DNA of 56,519 nucleotides from an uncultured Bacilli bacterium. Lineage in GTDB: Bacteria; Bacillota_I; Bacilli_A; RF39; UBA660. How positions within the stretch are numbered: position 1 is the stretch's first letter; each line of letters starts with the position of its first letter. Below the pieces are notes generated by a model. The model was not told the origin of the DNA, ran no database searches, and was given only the letters and a program-made list of their open reading frames with translations. This document shows positions 35,583 through 43,538 of this stretch, piece after piece. A program made the position numbers and the translations under genes. The stretch lies in assembly GCA_947589735.1 (NCBI GenBank), contig CANQCR010000010.1, positions 1 through 56,519 of the forward strand, written 5' to 3'.

Positions 35583-35616
35583 AAAAAAAAGATTTTAAAC
35601 ATTAAAGTTTAAAATC
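35583..35616 (-). terminator. Original terminator U-tract and hairpin, now left of the insertion sequence
   Basis: The stem GATTTTAAAC/GTTTAAAATC (35591-35616) is followed on the minus strand by a run of eight T residues (35583-35590). This is the intact intrinsic terminator that once followed the gene at 37264-37947. The IS insertion left a complete hairpin here and a second hairpin without T-run at 37253-37278. The gap 35482-35582 between this and the giant gene holds no gene; a TATAGT box near its 3' side is a weak promoter candidate. Confidence 0.85.
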
Positions 35617-35618
35617 AT
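35589..35618. repeat. Left flanking direct repeat of the insertion sequence (30 bp)
   Basis: Identical over 30 bases to 37251-37280 and directly abutting the left inverted repeat of the element. It contains the whole terminator hairpin. Confidence 0.9.
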
Positions 35619-37250
35619 CAGACTGTTGACAAAGTCAATGGTCTTTTCTTGAAAAAAAGTATATAATGGATGTGCGAGATAAAACTTTATTCTAACCAAA
35701 TAAAAGTTACTTACTATCTCGCTTTTATTATGGAGAAATGATATAATTATATTGGTTAGAATAAAGAAAGTAAGTGATAAAATGATAAGTATAAATAAAA
35801 ATATTCAAAGTGAAATCTTAATGACTACAATGGAAGAACTAGTCCCAGAGGATAGTTTGTTTCGAAAGATAGACAAGTATATAGATTTCACTTTTATTTA
35901 TGATGAAGTAAAAGATTTATATTGTGAAGATAACGGACGCCCAAGTATCGATCCAGTGGTGTTGTTTAAGTTGGTGTTTATACAAGCAATAGAAGGAATA
36001 AAATCAATGAGACAAACCTGCAAGAAAATAAAAGTAGATGCAGAATATAGGTGGTTTTTAGGAATACCATTTGGAAAAGAAACGCCACATTTCTCAACAT
36101 TTAGTAAAAATTATGAAAGAAGATTTAAAGGGACAGAAATATTTGAAAATATCTTTATAAACATAGTAAAACAGGCTCATAGATATGGAATGTTGAATGA
36201 TGAATTTTTTATGGATTCGACACATAGAAAAGCAAACGCAAATAAGAATAAATATGAAGATGTGGTAGTAAAAGAAATAAAAAAGCGAAGAGTTGATTTA
36301 GAAGAAGAAATCAATGAAGAAAGAAAAAGAATAGGAAAGAAAGAATTTGAATATAAAGATGAAGAGGAAGAAAAGCATATAAAGGTAAGTAAAACGGATA
36401 AGGAAAGTGGATACTATCATAGGGATAATAAAGAAAAAGGATTTATGTATTTAGAACATAGAACAGTAAATGGGAAATGCAATATTATAACAGATTCATA
36501 TGTAACAAAAGGAAATATACATGATTCAACAGTATGTACAGAAAGATTAGAATATCAAAAACAGAAATTAAAATTAGGAATAAATAAAGTTGGATTGGAT
36601 TCAGGATATGATAACTATGATATAAAAAAATATTTTGAAGATAATAAAATATATGGAGTAATTCAATATAGAAGTTATGGGCAAGGGAAAACAGAAATAA
36701 GGAAATGGGAGTTTAAGTATTTAAAAGAAGAAGATATATATGTATGTCCAAGAACAGGAATTGTCTTACCATATAGGAATATAGATAAAAATGGTTACAA
36801 ACAATATTATGATAGAAAACAATGTGAAGGATGCCCATATCAAAAGGAATGTTGTGGGAAAAACAAATTTAGAAGTCTGCGAAGATTTATAAATGAAGAA
36901 ATCAATGAAAGAGCAAGAGAAAGAAGATTAAGCGACGAGGGAAAAGAACTATTTAAAAAACGAAAAACGACAGTAGAAAGAAGTTTTGGAGATTCAAAAC
37001 AAAATCATGGATATAGATTTACGTTATATAAGGGTGTAAAAAAGAATCAAGCTTATACACACTTGATTTGTGCTGCCCAAAATATGAAAAATATAGCGAT
37101 AAAACAAGAAAAAGTAGATAGAATACCACTACCTTCTTCTAATTTATTAGGCAAAATTATCAAAAATGTTAAAAAAATTATCAAAATTCAATTTTTAAAA
37201 TTCGCATAAGAAAACCTCTAGAAAAATTCTAGGGGTTTGTCTACACTCTG
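35619..37250 (+). mobile_element. IS1182-family insertion sequence, 1632 bp
   Basis: The ends are imperfect inverted repeats: the left CAGACTGTTGACAAAG and the right end read inward CAGAGTGTAGACAAAC agree at 13 of 16 positions. Inside is one intact transposase gene. The left end has a hairpin before the gene (GCGAGATA at 35674-35681, TATCTCGC at 35715-35722, then TTTTATT) that would stop incoming transcripts. A TATAAT box at 35742-35747 follows it. The right end has a hairpin with arms AAACC-CTAGAA and TTCTAG-GGTTT (about 37213-37238). Flanking 30-bp direct repeats show insertion into a terminator. The element looks complete and potentially active. Confidence 0.92.
35782..37209 (+). CDS. IS1182-family DDE transposase
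   Basis: Catalyses cut-and-paste movement of the surrounding element. The 475-residue protein has the N-terminal family domain (RPSIDPVVLFKLV, then HFSTFSKNYERRF) and the catalytic core: first Asp145 in MDSTHRKANANK, second Asp273 in GLDSGYDNYD, and Glu399 in TVERSFGDSKQ, with the typical GYRFT and CAAQNMKN ending. A zinc-binding-like segment (CPRTGIV, then CEGCPYQKECC) lies at about 321-358. A TTG ten codons upstream extends the frame, but the ATG at 35782 is preferred. The gene is undamaged. Confidence 0.95.
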   Translation: MISINKNIQSEILMTTMEELVPEDSLFRKIDKYIDFTFIYDEVKDLYCEDNGRPSIDPVVLFKLVFIQAIEGIKSMRQTCKKIKVDAEYRWFLGIPFGKETPHFSTFSKNYERRFKGTEIFENIFINIVKQAHRYGMLNDEFFMDSTHRKANANKNKYEDVVVKEIKKRRVDLEEEINEERKRIGKKEFEYKDEEEEKHIKVSKTDKESGYYHRDNKEKGFMYLEHRTVNGKCNIITDSYVTKGNIHDSTVCTERLEYQKQKLKLGINKVGLDSGYDNYDIKKYFEDNKIYGVIQYRSYGQGKTEIRKWEFKYLKEEDIYVCPRTGIVLPYRNIDKNGYKQYYDRKQCEGCPYQKECCGKNKFRSLRRFINEEINERARERRLSDEGKELFKKRKTTVERSFGDSKQNHGYRFTLYKGVKKNQAYTHLICAAQNMKNIAIKQEKVDRIPLPSSNLLGKIIKNVKKIIKIQFLKFA

Positions 37251-37280
37251 AAGATTTTAAACATTAAAGTTTAAAATCAT
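37251..37280. repeat. Right flanking direct repeat of the insertion sequence (30 bp)
   Basis: Identical to 35589-35618. It overlaps the last six codons of the upstream minus-strand gene, and the hairpin here has lost its T-run because the IS follows. Confidence 0.9.
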
Positions 37281-37947
37281 ATTCATCTTTCTTATTTTTG
37301 GAACGTATCATATATATAATGAAAGTAACAAAAACAATAGCGATAATTCCAACCCACCAATATTTGATGAACAAATCAGTTAACTGTTCATACCAAGGGG
37401 TTTTAACCTCTGGTTTAACTTCTTCTTCCTCAGGAGCTGGTTTATCTAAATCACTTTTTATTTTTTGAATGTCAGATTCAAATGTTTCCCTAGACTCGTT
37501 ATATCCACTCCACCTTTGACATTGTTTATAACTACTAAGTCCTTCACATAAAGGATCATCATAAAAGTAATTATATCGTGGCAAGCGAACTGTTTTAGTT
37601 GTTATCCGGCTTTTACATTTTTTAGAATAAATATCGATATCATAATCACCGCTACCGGTTGTTCTAATGGTAAGTTCACTACCCGTTGGTTTAAAGTTCT
37701 GATAAGATTTTAAGTTTTTCTTATCGATTAAAATCATATCTTCCGTTAAATTAGTTAAAGTAATATAGAAAACTGGTCCATCACTTGCCATTGTTATTTC
37801 ATAATCAATCGTTACATTAGCTGAAAATGCTGATATTTCCGCTTGTTCACTAGCCGTACAGAAAAACTCTGGTTCTAATCCCGTAAGGGCATAAGATGCT
37901 TGAGGCAAAAGGAATATACTTATTAACATTAACAATATTTTCTTCAT
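37264..37947 (-). CDS. Exported protein with C-terminal membrane anchor, unknown
   Basis: This 227-residue protein has a signal peptide (about 1-20, ending SYA-LT), a beta-rich exported domain of about 120 residues with several Cys, an acidic Pro/Glu linker (PAPEEEEVKPEVK), and a membrane helix near 197-214 with a basic cytoplasmic end. It starts one base from the stop of the gene at 37949-39553, so the two are coupled. Family unknown. Its topology resembles the lipoprotein pair of the secretion array (exported beta domain plus C-terminal helix). The IS insertion duplicated its last codons without changing the reading frame. Confidence 0.75.
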   Translation of the reverse strand: MKKILLMLISIFLLPQASYALTGLEPEFFCTASEQAEISAFSANVTIDYEITMASDGPVFYITLTNLTEDMILIDKKNLKSYQNFKPTGSELTIRTTGSGDYDIDIYSKKCKSRITTKTVRLPRYNYFYDDPLCEGLSSYKQCQRWSGYNESRETFESDIQKIKSDLDKPAPEEEEVKPEVKTPWYEQLTDLFIKYWWVGIIAIVFVTFIIYMIRSKNKKDEYDFKL

Positions 37948-37948
37948 A

Positions 37949-39553
37949 CTATCCCCTCGCTTCTTTCAAATGATACCGATAATCAATATTCCGTATTTTA
38001 AGTCCTAGCCATACATCTGATGCTGACATAAGATCTTTATATACTTCGATATATTGGGTATCTGGTTGACTTGTCCGGCTACTTTTCGTTTCGCGAAGTG
38101 TTGTTTTTTGCGTATGTACTTGACCATCAATGGTATATTCAAGATAACCAAAATTATAAAGTAATTTATAGAAAGAATTATAGATATTACCAGCGTCGTA
38201 ATTATAAGTTCCGGTTAGCTTAATAATGGCTTTATCAGAGTTAGATGTTTCATTTCTAGGAACGATATATTCGGTAGCATTAATACATCTTGTCTGATTA
38301 GCGCAGTAGCGATAATTAACTTTATATTTAGTTTGAATATCATAACTATCAAATCTAAACTTAATATCTTTTAGGGTCGTATTTTCTAAAACTAACTCAT
38401 CACCTAGTTCTTTTTCAATAACTTTTTCCTCAGCATTACTTAAATCTGTAGGTTTAATCTCAGCATAGTGTGTTTTTTGTCCGTTAATATCAGTAACACC
38501 AAGTAAAATCTTACTATGGAGATGGTTTTCTGGGATATCAAAGACAAGTAATCCTTCGTAAGTACTATTTTGAGCTATTTTTTCATCATTATACATTTGC
38601 CCTAAATCACTAATCGCTAAAGAAAAACTCTTACTTGAAAAATAGATATCCGAACCAATCGTCACATTAAGTGATCCTCTAGAGAAAGCGGTTGGGTTTT
38701 TAAATCCATAATTAGTTATATCGGCATCGATAACAAGCAAATGTTTATCATCTTTTAGTTTTTTACCGGAAGCATCACGATCAACGATATAAGAATTATT
38801 TATTTTCACAGAAAAGCCGTTATACTTTAAAGTATCACCTTTCGTTATGTCTTTACTATATTTTAAATAACTAAATCCTGCATATAACGCACCCGTAATA
38901 ACGATTAAGATAAGAGCGCTAAAAATCGTTCTTTTATTTTCACGGTAAAAATACTTAATATAACGCATCTGTTTTTTAGCATTTCTTTTGACGTCATTAA
39001 TATCAAAATCAAGGGCAACCTCAAACTCCGCGTTATCTTCTTCTGATAAATCAAACTTAGAAATATCACTATTAAAATCAAAGCGGCCAATGTTAAAGCC
39101 AAAAGCCCGAGATATACTCATCGCACATAAGACCATATTTAAAATCATGGCTGTAACATAAAAATCTGTTAAAACATCCAAACGGCTGACATCTAACCAT
39201 TCTTTAGTTAAAGCTTTAAGCGTAGAATAACCATATATATTAACAAAAAGCGTAAAAACACTTATAAGTATAGCATATAAATATAGCTTATTAGGTTTTT
39301 TCTTCCACGTCATAATGGCGAAAAGTGTAATTGAAAAAGCTAAAGAAAAGATAGGAATTGCAAAATCTAACCAATTAAATGCTCCTAAAAAAGAAGACTC
39401 CGAAATCATTGTTAGATTTGAATTCAAATAATCGTTTATAAAATCAATTGTTCCGGTTATTCTAATCAATAGATAAATAATCGCTACTGATAAAATAAAG
39501 TGCAATAGTTTAAAATGTCTGATTAATAAGGCATATGGCTTTCTTAATATCAT
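37949..39553 (-). CDS. Polytopic membrane protein with exported beta domains, unknown
   Basis: This 534-residue protein has several N-terminal helices (about 15-155), a cytoplasmic acidic/basic segment (about 160-210), another helix near 213-228, and a long exported region from about 240 with DUF4352-like features (GFSVKINNSYIV, DKHLLVIDADITNYG, LLVFDIPENH). The exported part looks like one or two immunoglobulin-like beta domains. It is the first gene of a two-gene unit, with GGAAGGGG before the start and a TATACT box further upstream. Function unknown. Position next to the giant secreted protein suggests a cell-surface role. Confidence 0.72.
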   Translation of the reverse strand: MILRKPYALLIRHFKLLHFILSVAIIYLLIRITGTIDFINDYLNSNLTMISESSFLGAFNWLDFAIPIFSLAFSITLFAIMTWKKKPNKLYLYAILISVFTLFVNIYGYSTLKALTKEWLDVSRLDVLTDFYVTAMILNMVLCAMSISRAFGFNIGRFDFNSDISKFDLSEEDNAEFEVALDFDINDVKRNAKKQMRYIKYFYRENKRTIFSALILIVITGALYAGFSYLKYSKDITKGDTLKYNGFSVKINNSYIVDRDASGKKLKDDKHLLVIDADITNYGFKNPTAFSRGSLNVTIGSDIYFSSKSFSLAISDLGQMYNDEKIAQNSTYEGLLVFDIPENHLHSKILLGVTDINGQKTHYAEIKPTDLSNAEEKVIEKELGDELVLENTTLKDIKFRFDSYDIQTKYKVNYRYCANQTRCINATEYIVPRNETSNSDKAIIKLTGTYNYDAGNIYNSFYKLLYNFGYLEYTIDGQVHTQKTTLRETKSSRTSQPDTQYIEVYKDLMSASDVWLGLKIRNIDYRYHLKEARG

Positions 39554-39647
39554 ATGAATCCCCTTCCTATTTCTACACTACTAATAGTATACCTTAAATT
39601 AAATGAAAAAAAAAGATTTTTGCTAAAAAATATCAAAATGTCATATA

Positions 39648-39676
39648 TTGAATTATTATTAAAAAAAAGTTATAAT
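39648..39676 (+). promoter_or_regulatory. scpAB promoter
   Basis: A -35 TTGAAT (39648-39653), a 17-base spacer and a -10 TATAAT (39671-39676). It lies within the frame extension upstream of scpA, which supports the downstream ATG as the true start. Confidence 0.75.
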
Positions 39677-39701
39677 GAAAGAGAATTTGGAGTGTGAAGT
39701 A

Positions 39702-40409
39702 ATGGAATACAATGTTGTTTTACCTCTTTTTGAAGGACCATTAGATTTACTTTGGCATCTTATAAAAAAGTCCGATATTGACATCTTTGCCATCAACATT
39801 GATGATATTACTAAGCAATATTTAGACTATATAAATAAGATGGAAGAGTTAAATCTAAACATCGCTAGTGAATACCTCGTTATGGCATCTGAGCTAATTG
39901 AATTAAAGTCAAAGATGCTTTTACCTCATACTGATGAGGAAGAAGATCCTAAAGAAGAATTAATAACGCGGTTGTTAGACTATCAAATATATAAAGAAAG
40001 CACAGAAAAACTAAGAGAGTATGAATCTTTAAGAAAAGAAATATATACAAGAGAACCTTCCCTTGAAGATTACCGCGTTGAATTAGAAAATATCGATTTA
40101 GGCGTTACTCTAGAAGATTTAGTCGCATCTTTAAATAAATTTTTACAAGATAAAGAAGCCGCTAAACCACTAACCACTAAAGTCACGACCAAAGAATACT
40201 CCGTTGGAGAAAGAAGTATTGAAATAAGAGATATCTTAAGGAAGAAGAAAAAGGTTAATTTCATCGAATTATTTGAACAAGTCACCAAAGAATACGTCGT
40301 TCTTACTTTTCTCGCTATTCTAAATATGTCAAAAAAACAAGAAATAATTATCAAACAGGATAACAATTTTGAAAACATTGTTATTGAAGCTAAAGGAGTG
40401 ATCAAATGA
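39702..40409 (+). CDS. scpA: Segregation and condensation protein A (kleisin)
   Basis: ScpA is the kleisin subunit of the bacterial SMC condensin and bridges SMC heads together with ScpB. The 235-residue protein begins MEYNVVLPLFEGPLDLLWHL, the canonical ScpA start, followed by ASEYLVMASELIELKSKMLLP and an SMC-binding C-terminal winged helix (FIELFEQVTKEYVVLTFLAILNM). The frame opens nine codons earlier at 39675, but that ATG lies in the promoter -10, and GGAG sits about 9 bases before the ATG at 39702. It overlaps scpB by ATGA. Confidence 0.97.
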   Translation: MEYNVVLPLFEGPLDLLWHLIKKSDIDIFAINIDDITKQYLDYINKMEELNLNIASEYLVMASELIELKSKMLLPHTDEEEDPKEELITRLLDYQIYKESTEKLREYESLRKEIYTREPSLEDYRVELENIDLGVTLEDLVASLNKFLQDKEAAKPLTTKVTTKEYSVGERSIEIRDILRKKKKVNFIELFEQVTKEYVVLTFLAILNMSKKQEIIIKQDNNFENIVIEAKGVIK

Positions 40410-40981
40410 AAGCCATGATTGAAGGACTTTTATTTGTTAAAGGTAGCGATGGCCTATCTTTAGAAGAACTTGTTACCCTAACAAATGGCGAGGCTAACGA
40501 AGTTAAAAAAGCCTTAAAAGAATTATACGATGATTATCAAAGTGAAGAACGCGGTATTCAATTAGAACTATTAGGCAATCGTTATAAGCTAACAACCAAA
40601 GAAGAGCATCGCCACCTATACGAACAATTAACCTTTGAAGAAGAGACATCTACACTAAGTAATTCAGCTTTAGAAGTACTAGCTATTATTGCCTATAATG
40701 AACCAATTACAAGGCTTGATATTGATGAAATTAGAGGCGTTAATAGTAGTTATGTCATAAGAAAACTCCTTCTTAAAAACCTAATTGAAGAAGTAGGACG
40801 AGCTGATATGGCCGGAAGACCTAAGTTATACGGAGTTACCAATGATTTCCTTGATTACTTTGGCTTAAATAGTACTAGCGAACTACCCGAGTTAAATCCA
40901 GTTGAAGAAGTAGATAATAATGAGAAGGATTTATTTGCATCAAAATATTCTGAAGAAGAAAAAGAAGAAAGTATTTCATAA
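40406..40981 (+). CDS. scpB: Segregation and condensation protein B
   Basis: ScpB dimers bind the ScpA kleisin within the SMC complex. The 191-residue protein has two winged-helix domains (about 1-80 and 85-155), with the family signature ALEVLAIIAYNEPITRLDIDEIRGV and the following GRPKLYGVTNDFLDYFGL. A short acidic tail ends the protein. The start is translationally coupled to scpA (ATGA). A terminator follows immediately. Confidence 0.97.
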   Translation: MKAMIEGLLFVKGSDGLSLEELVTLTNGEANEVKKALKELYDDYQSEERGIQLELLGNRYKLTTKEEHRHLYEQLTFEEETSTLSNSALEVLAIIAYNEPITRLDIDEIRGVNSSYVIRKLLLKNLIEEVGRADMAGRPKLYGVTNDFLDYFGLNSTSELPELNPVEEVDNNEKDLFASKYSEEEKEESIS

Positions 40982-41007
40982 AGTGAATGAACTATTCACT
41001 TTTTTTA
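40981..41007. terminator. Terminator between scpB and the converging YfhO-like gene
   Basis: The stem AAGTGAAT/ATTCACTT (40981-41001) with T7 on the plus strand ends scpAB. In the other direction it is less T-rich but may serve the converging gene, whose stop lies at 41005. Confidence 0.85.
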
Positions 41008-43398
41008 TGCCTTTCTTCTTTTTATTTCATATCCCATTAAAATAGCCATACTAAATAAACTAATAAATACCCCCACTTTTAAACCTGGCACTTCATATTT
41101 TAAGGTTATTTTGTGATTACCTTTAGATAAATCTATAGCTATAAACGTATCTAAAACCTCATAATGTGTCACCTTTTTATTGTCAACATAAACGGTCCAT
41201 CCCTTTTCATATGGAATGGTTGTTAATAAAGGTGAATTACTGTTAGCATCAATATGACCCTCAATCATATTGCCCGTTTGCTTATCAATAATTAACCTAT
41301 CTCGGCCATCGAAAAAGTGATCTAACTTCGTAAGATTAACACTATAGGCTTCCAATTTATCTATTTCATCATCATAAGTTAGCGTTATCTTATCATCACT
41401 TCTATCATAGATAATGCCATATTTATCGCCACTATAAGTATTATCTTCATCTAAATTATTTGGAGCCTTTAAAGAGACTATATATATATAAGGATATTTT
41501 TTATCTTTATCTATCTCATAAGTTTTATCATCAACTTTTTGAATTGGAAGTTTTATTAAATAACTCTCTTCCGTATCAGATAGTGTCTTTAGAATATCAT
41601 CTAAATAGTAAAAGCCCATTAAAGAACTCTGATAATTTTTAATCTTTGAAGAGACGGTATAACCTAACGATAAAGCATAAGGATTTTTCAAGATATAAAT
41701 CGTTTGGTCGGATACCTTATAATCTTTAATTAAATCATAGCCTATGATTTTTTGGCTAACAGCAAGATATTTAACACCAAGGAAGGTCTCTAGCATCATA
41801 TCACTATAATTATAATTGGTATAATTAGATTCTGCTCCAATATCATGAACGCGTAACAAAAAATCAATTGGCTTTCGATTCATACTAGATAAAAATACTG
41901 TTATACCATTATAATTGCCCATCAAAGAATTATTCAAGCTATTCTTATAAGTTGTCTCGCAGCGCATATCATTAGGACAAATAGAGTTAATCTCTTTTCC
42001 CTGATCTTTAACAGAATAGTATTTACTTTTATTTGCTAAAGGAGATTCTTTGGCTACCCAAGTAAGATTTAAGACAAGTTCTAAAACCAAAAGAACTAAG
42101 ATAGCATTTCTTTTCTTTTTGATAACCAAATAGCAGTTAATTAAAAGTAGGATAAGGGTGGCAACTACTTTTAGAGGTGTTAAATAAAGATAATATTCTG
42201 GTGTTTTAGAAGTAACATAAATTAACGAGAAAGAAACAATGGTAAAAATGATATAAAATAGTTTAATACTTCTAGGGTTACCATCCATAGTTTTAAAAGA
42301 CTTTAAAGCTATAATTAGAGTAAATAAAATAGCTAAGAAACTATACCGATAATTGAATCCCTGGGGGAAAGTAAACAAGTGCCACAAAGCATTCAAAGGA
42401 ACGATAATAATGGGTAGTAAAAAGGCAAGATACATAAGAAAGGTGGCAACCTTTTCCCTTTTTGAAACTGTTGAACTACTAAAATAATAAACGACTAAAG
42501 GAACCATAACCATACCGGCATATATAAGAAAGCCGTAGTAGTTTAAAGGATTAACAAAATTGCTAAAGCCAATGGTTTGCGATGCAAAAAGGCTTAAGAA
42601 ATTGACATTAACCCATTTAATAGAGCCATCAACCCTAGTAAAGTTCATAGCCTCATACGCTAAAGGAAGAATGATAAACATCGTCATTAAACCGATGAGT
42701 AAGGTTATAAAAAGGAAACGGCCAATCTTTTTATAATTATCTTTAATAAAATGTCCTTTATCACTATTAATATAGGTTAAATAAAGAAAGTATAGGCATG
42801 AAAATAAGGTAACCATATATCCTGTATAATAGTTTAAAAGAAGGGTCAAAAGCAAGGTTATAATATATAAGCCATCCTTATTATGATAGAAGATTTTTTG
42901 AATACCTAATAAAACAAGGGGAGCCATTATAACACTATCAAGCCACATAAAATTGACATAATAAGTTATGTTATAACCCATTAAGGCATAGGCTATAGAA
43001 AAGGTGTAAGCAAAAAGATCCGGGTACTTATTTTGATGATGTAAATAAGTAAACATCGTAAGACCGCATAATCCTATTTTAATAATGATTAAAATGGTAA
43101 TAAAAGCATCCACATCTTCAAAAAAATAAACGAGTAAGTTTAACGGGTTAGATAGCGTAAAGAAAAAAGCGCCATACATAGATCCGCCCAGTCCTTTACC
43201 TAAAGTATAAGGGAATAGTGCTTTATGATGAAGTAAATTACGCAAATACTCCATCATTGGCAGATGCTGAGATCCTAAATCAGAGGTCGTAAGTGTTTTA
43301 CCTAAAAAAACACCTTTGCAAAGTAAAACGATTAAAAAGATTAGCATCGGTGTTAAAAAAGCCAATAAATAATACTTGTTTTTTTTAATAGTCTTCAT
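41005..43398 (-). CDS. YfhO-family large membrane protein (copy 1)
   Basis: This 797-residue protein has about a dozen membrane helices, then an exported C-terminal beta domain and a last helix. It matches the YfhO family: the opening LAFLTPMLIFLIVLL, the loop TSDLGSQHLPMMEYL, GKGLGGSMYGAFF, MWLDSVIMAPLVLLG, FPQGFNYRYSF, and near the end TTIPYEKGWTVYVDNKK with ITLKYEVPGLKVG before the last helix. YfhO proteins are GT-C-like and have been linked to sugar modification of cell-wall polymers or lipids in Bacilli; the substrate here is unknown. It is paralogous to the gene at 43539-45947 along the full length. It has its own promoter. Confidence 0.92.
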   Translation of the reverse strand: MKTIKKNKYYLLAFLTPMLIFLIVLLCKGVFLGKTLTTSDLGSQHLPMMEYLRNLLHHKALFPYTLGKGLGGSMYGAFFFTLSNPLNLLVYFFEDVDAFITILIIIKIGLCGLTMFTYLHHQNKYPDLFAYTFSIAYALMGYNITYYVNFMWLDSVIMAPLVLLGIQKIFYHNKDGLYIITLLLTLLLNYYTGYMVTLFSCLYFLYLTYINSDKGHFIKDNYKKIGRFLFITLLIGLMTMFIILPLAYEAMNFTRVDGSIKWVNVNFLSLFASQTIGFSNFVNPLNYYGFLIYAGMVMVPLVVYYFSSSTVSKREKVATFLMYLAFLLPIIIVPLNALWHLFTFPQGFNYRYSFLAILFTLIIALKSFKTMDGNPRSIKLFYIIFTIVSFSLIYVTSKTPEYYLYLTPLKVVATLILLLINCYLVIKKKRNAILVLLVLELVLNLTWVAKESPLANKSKYYSVKDQGKEINSICPNDMRCETTYKNSLNNSLMGNYNGITVFLSSMNRKPIDFLLRVHDIGAESNYTNYNYSDMMLETFLGVKYLAVSQKIIGYDLIKDYKVSDQTIYILKNPYALSLGYTVSSKIKNYQSSLMGFYYLDDILKTLSDTEESYLIKLPIQKVDDKTYEIDKDKKYPYIYIVSLKAPNNLDEDNTYSGDKYGIIYDRSDDKITLTYDDEIDKLEAYSVNLTKLDHFFDGRDRLIIDKQTGNMIEGHIDANSNSPLLTTIPYEKGWTVYVDNKKVTHYEVLDTFIAIDLSKGNHKITLKYEVPGLKVGVFISLFSMAILMGYEIKRRKA

Positions 43399-43418
43399 AA
43401 CTATCCCTCACTATTATG

Positions 43419-43448
43419 ATTATAAGTTGGATTTTAAGTGTTTGTCAA
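43419..43448 (-). promoter_or_regulatory. Promoter of YfhO-like copy 1
   Basis: On the minus strand there is a -35 TTGACA (43443-43448), an 18-base spacer and a -10 TATAAT (43419-43424). Confidence 0.85.
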
Positions 43449-43469
43449 CCAAATATTTTTGTTACAAAA

Positions 43470-43530
43470 TAATAAAAGGATGTGCTTAAATGATGTGAAC
43501 CCCAATTAGGAGACCTCATAAAACGCACGC
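43470..43530 (-). terminator. Possible terminator with a large loop after YfhO-like copy 2
   Basis: AAAAGG-GTGC on one side and GCAC-CCTTTT on the other (outer arms near 43475-43486 and 43520-43530) could pair around a loop of about 35 bases. The minus strand continues TTTTATTATTTTG. No coding sequence is visible in this gap (43449-43538). Confidence 0.45.
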
Positions 43531-43538
43531 CCTTTTAT

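Noticed and set aside
43470-43530. Remnant of an insertion sequence between the YfhO-like genes
   Set aside because: Only a short stem-loop is visible, with no inverted-repeat ends or transposase remnant that I can support.
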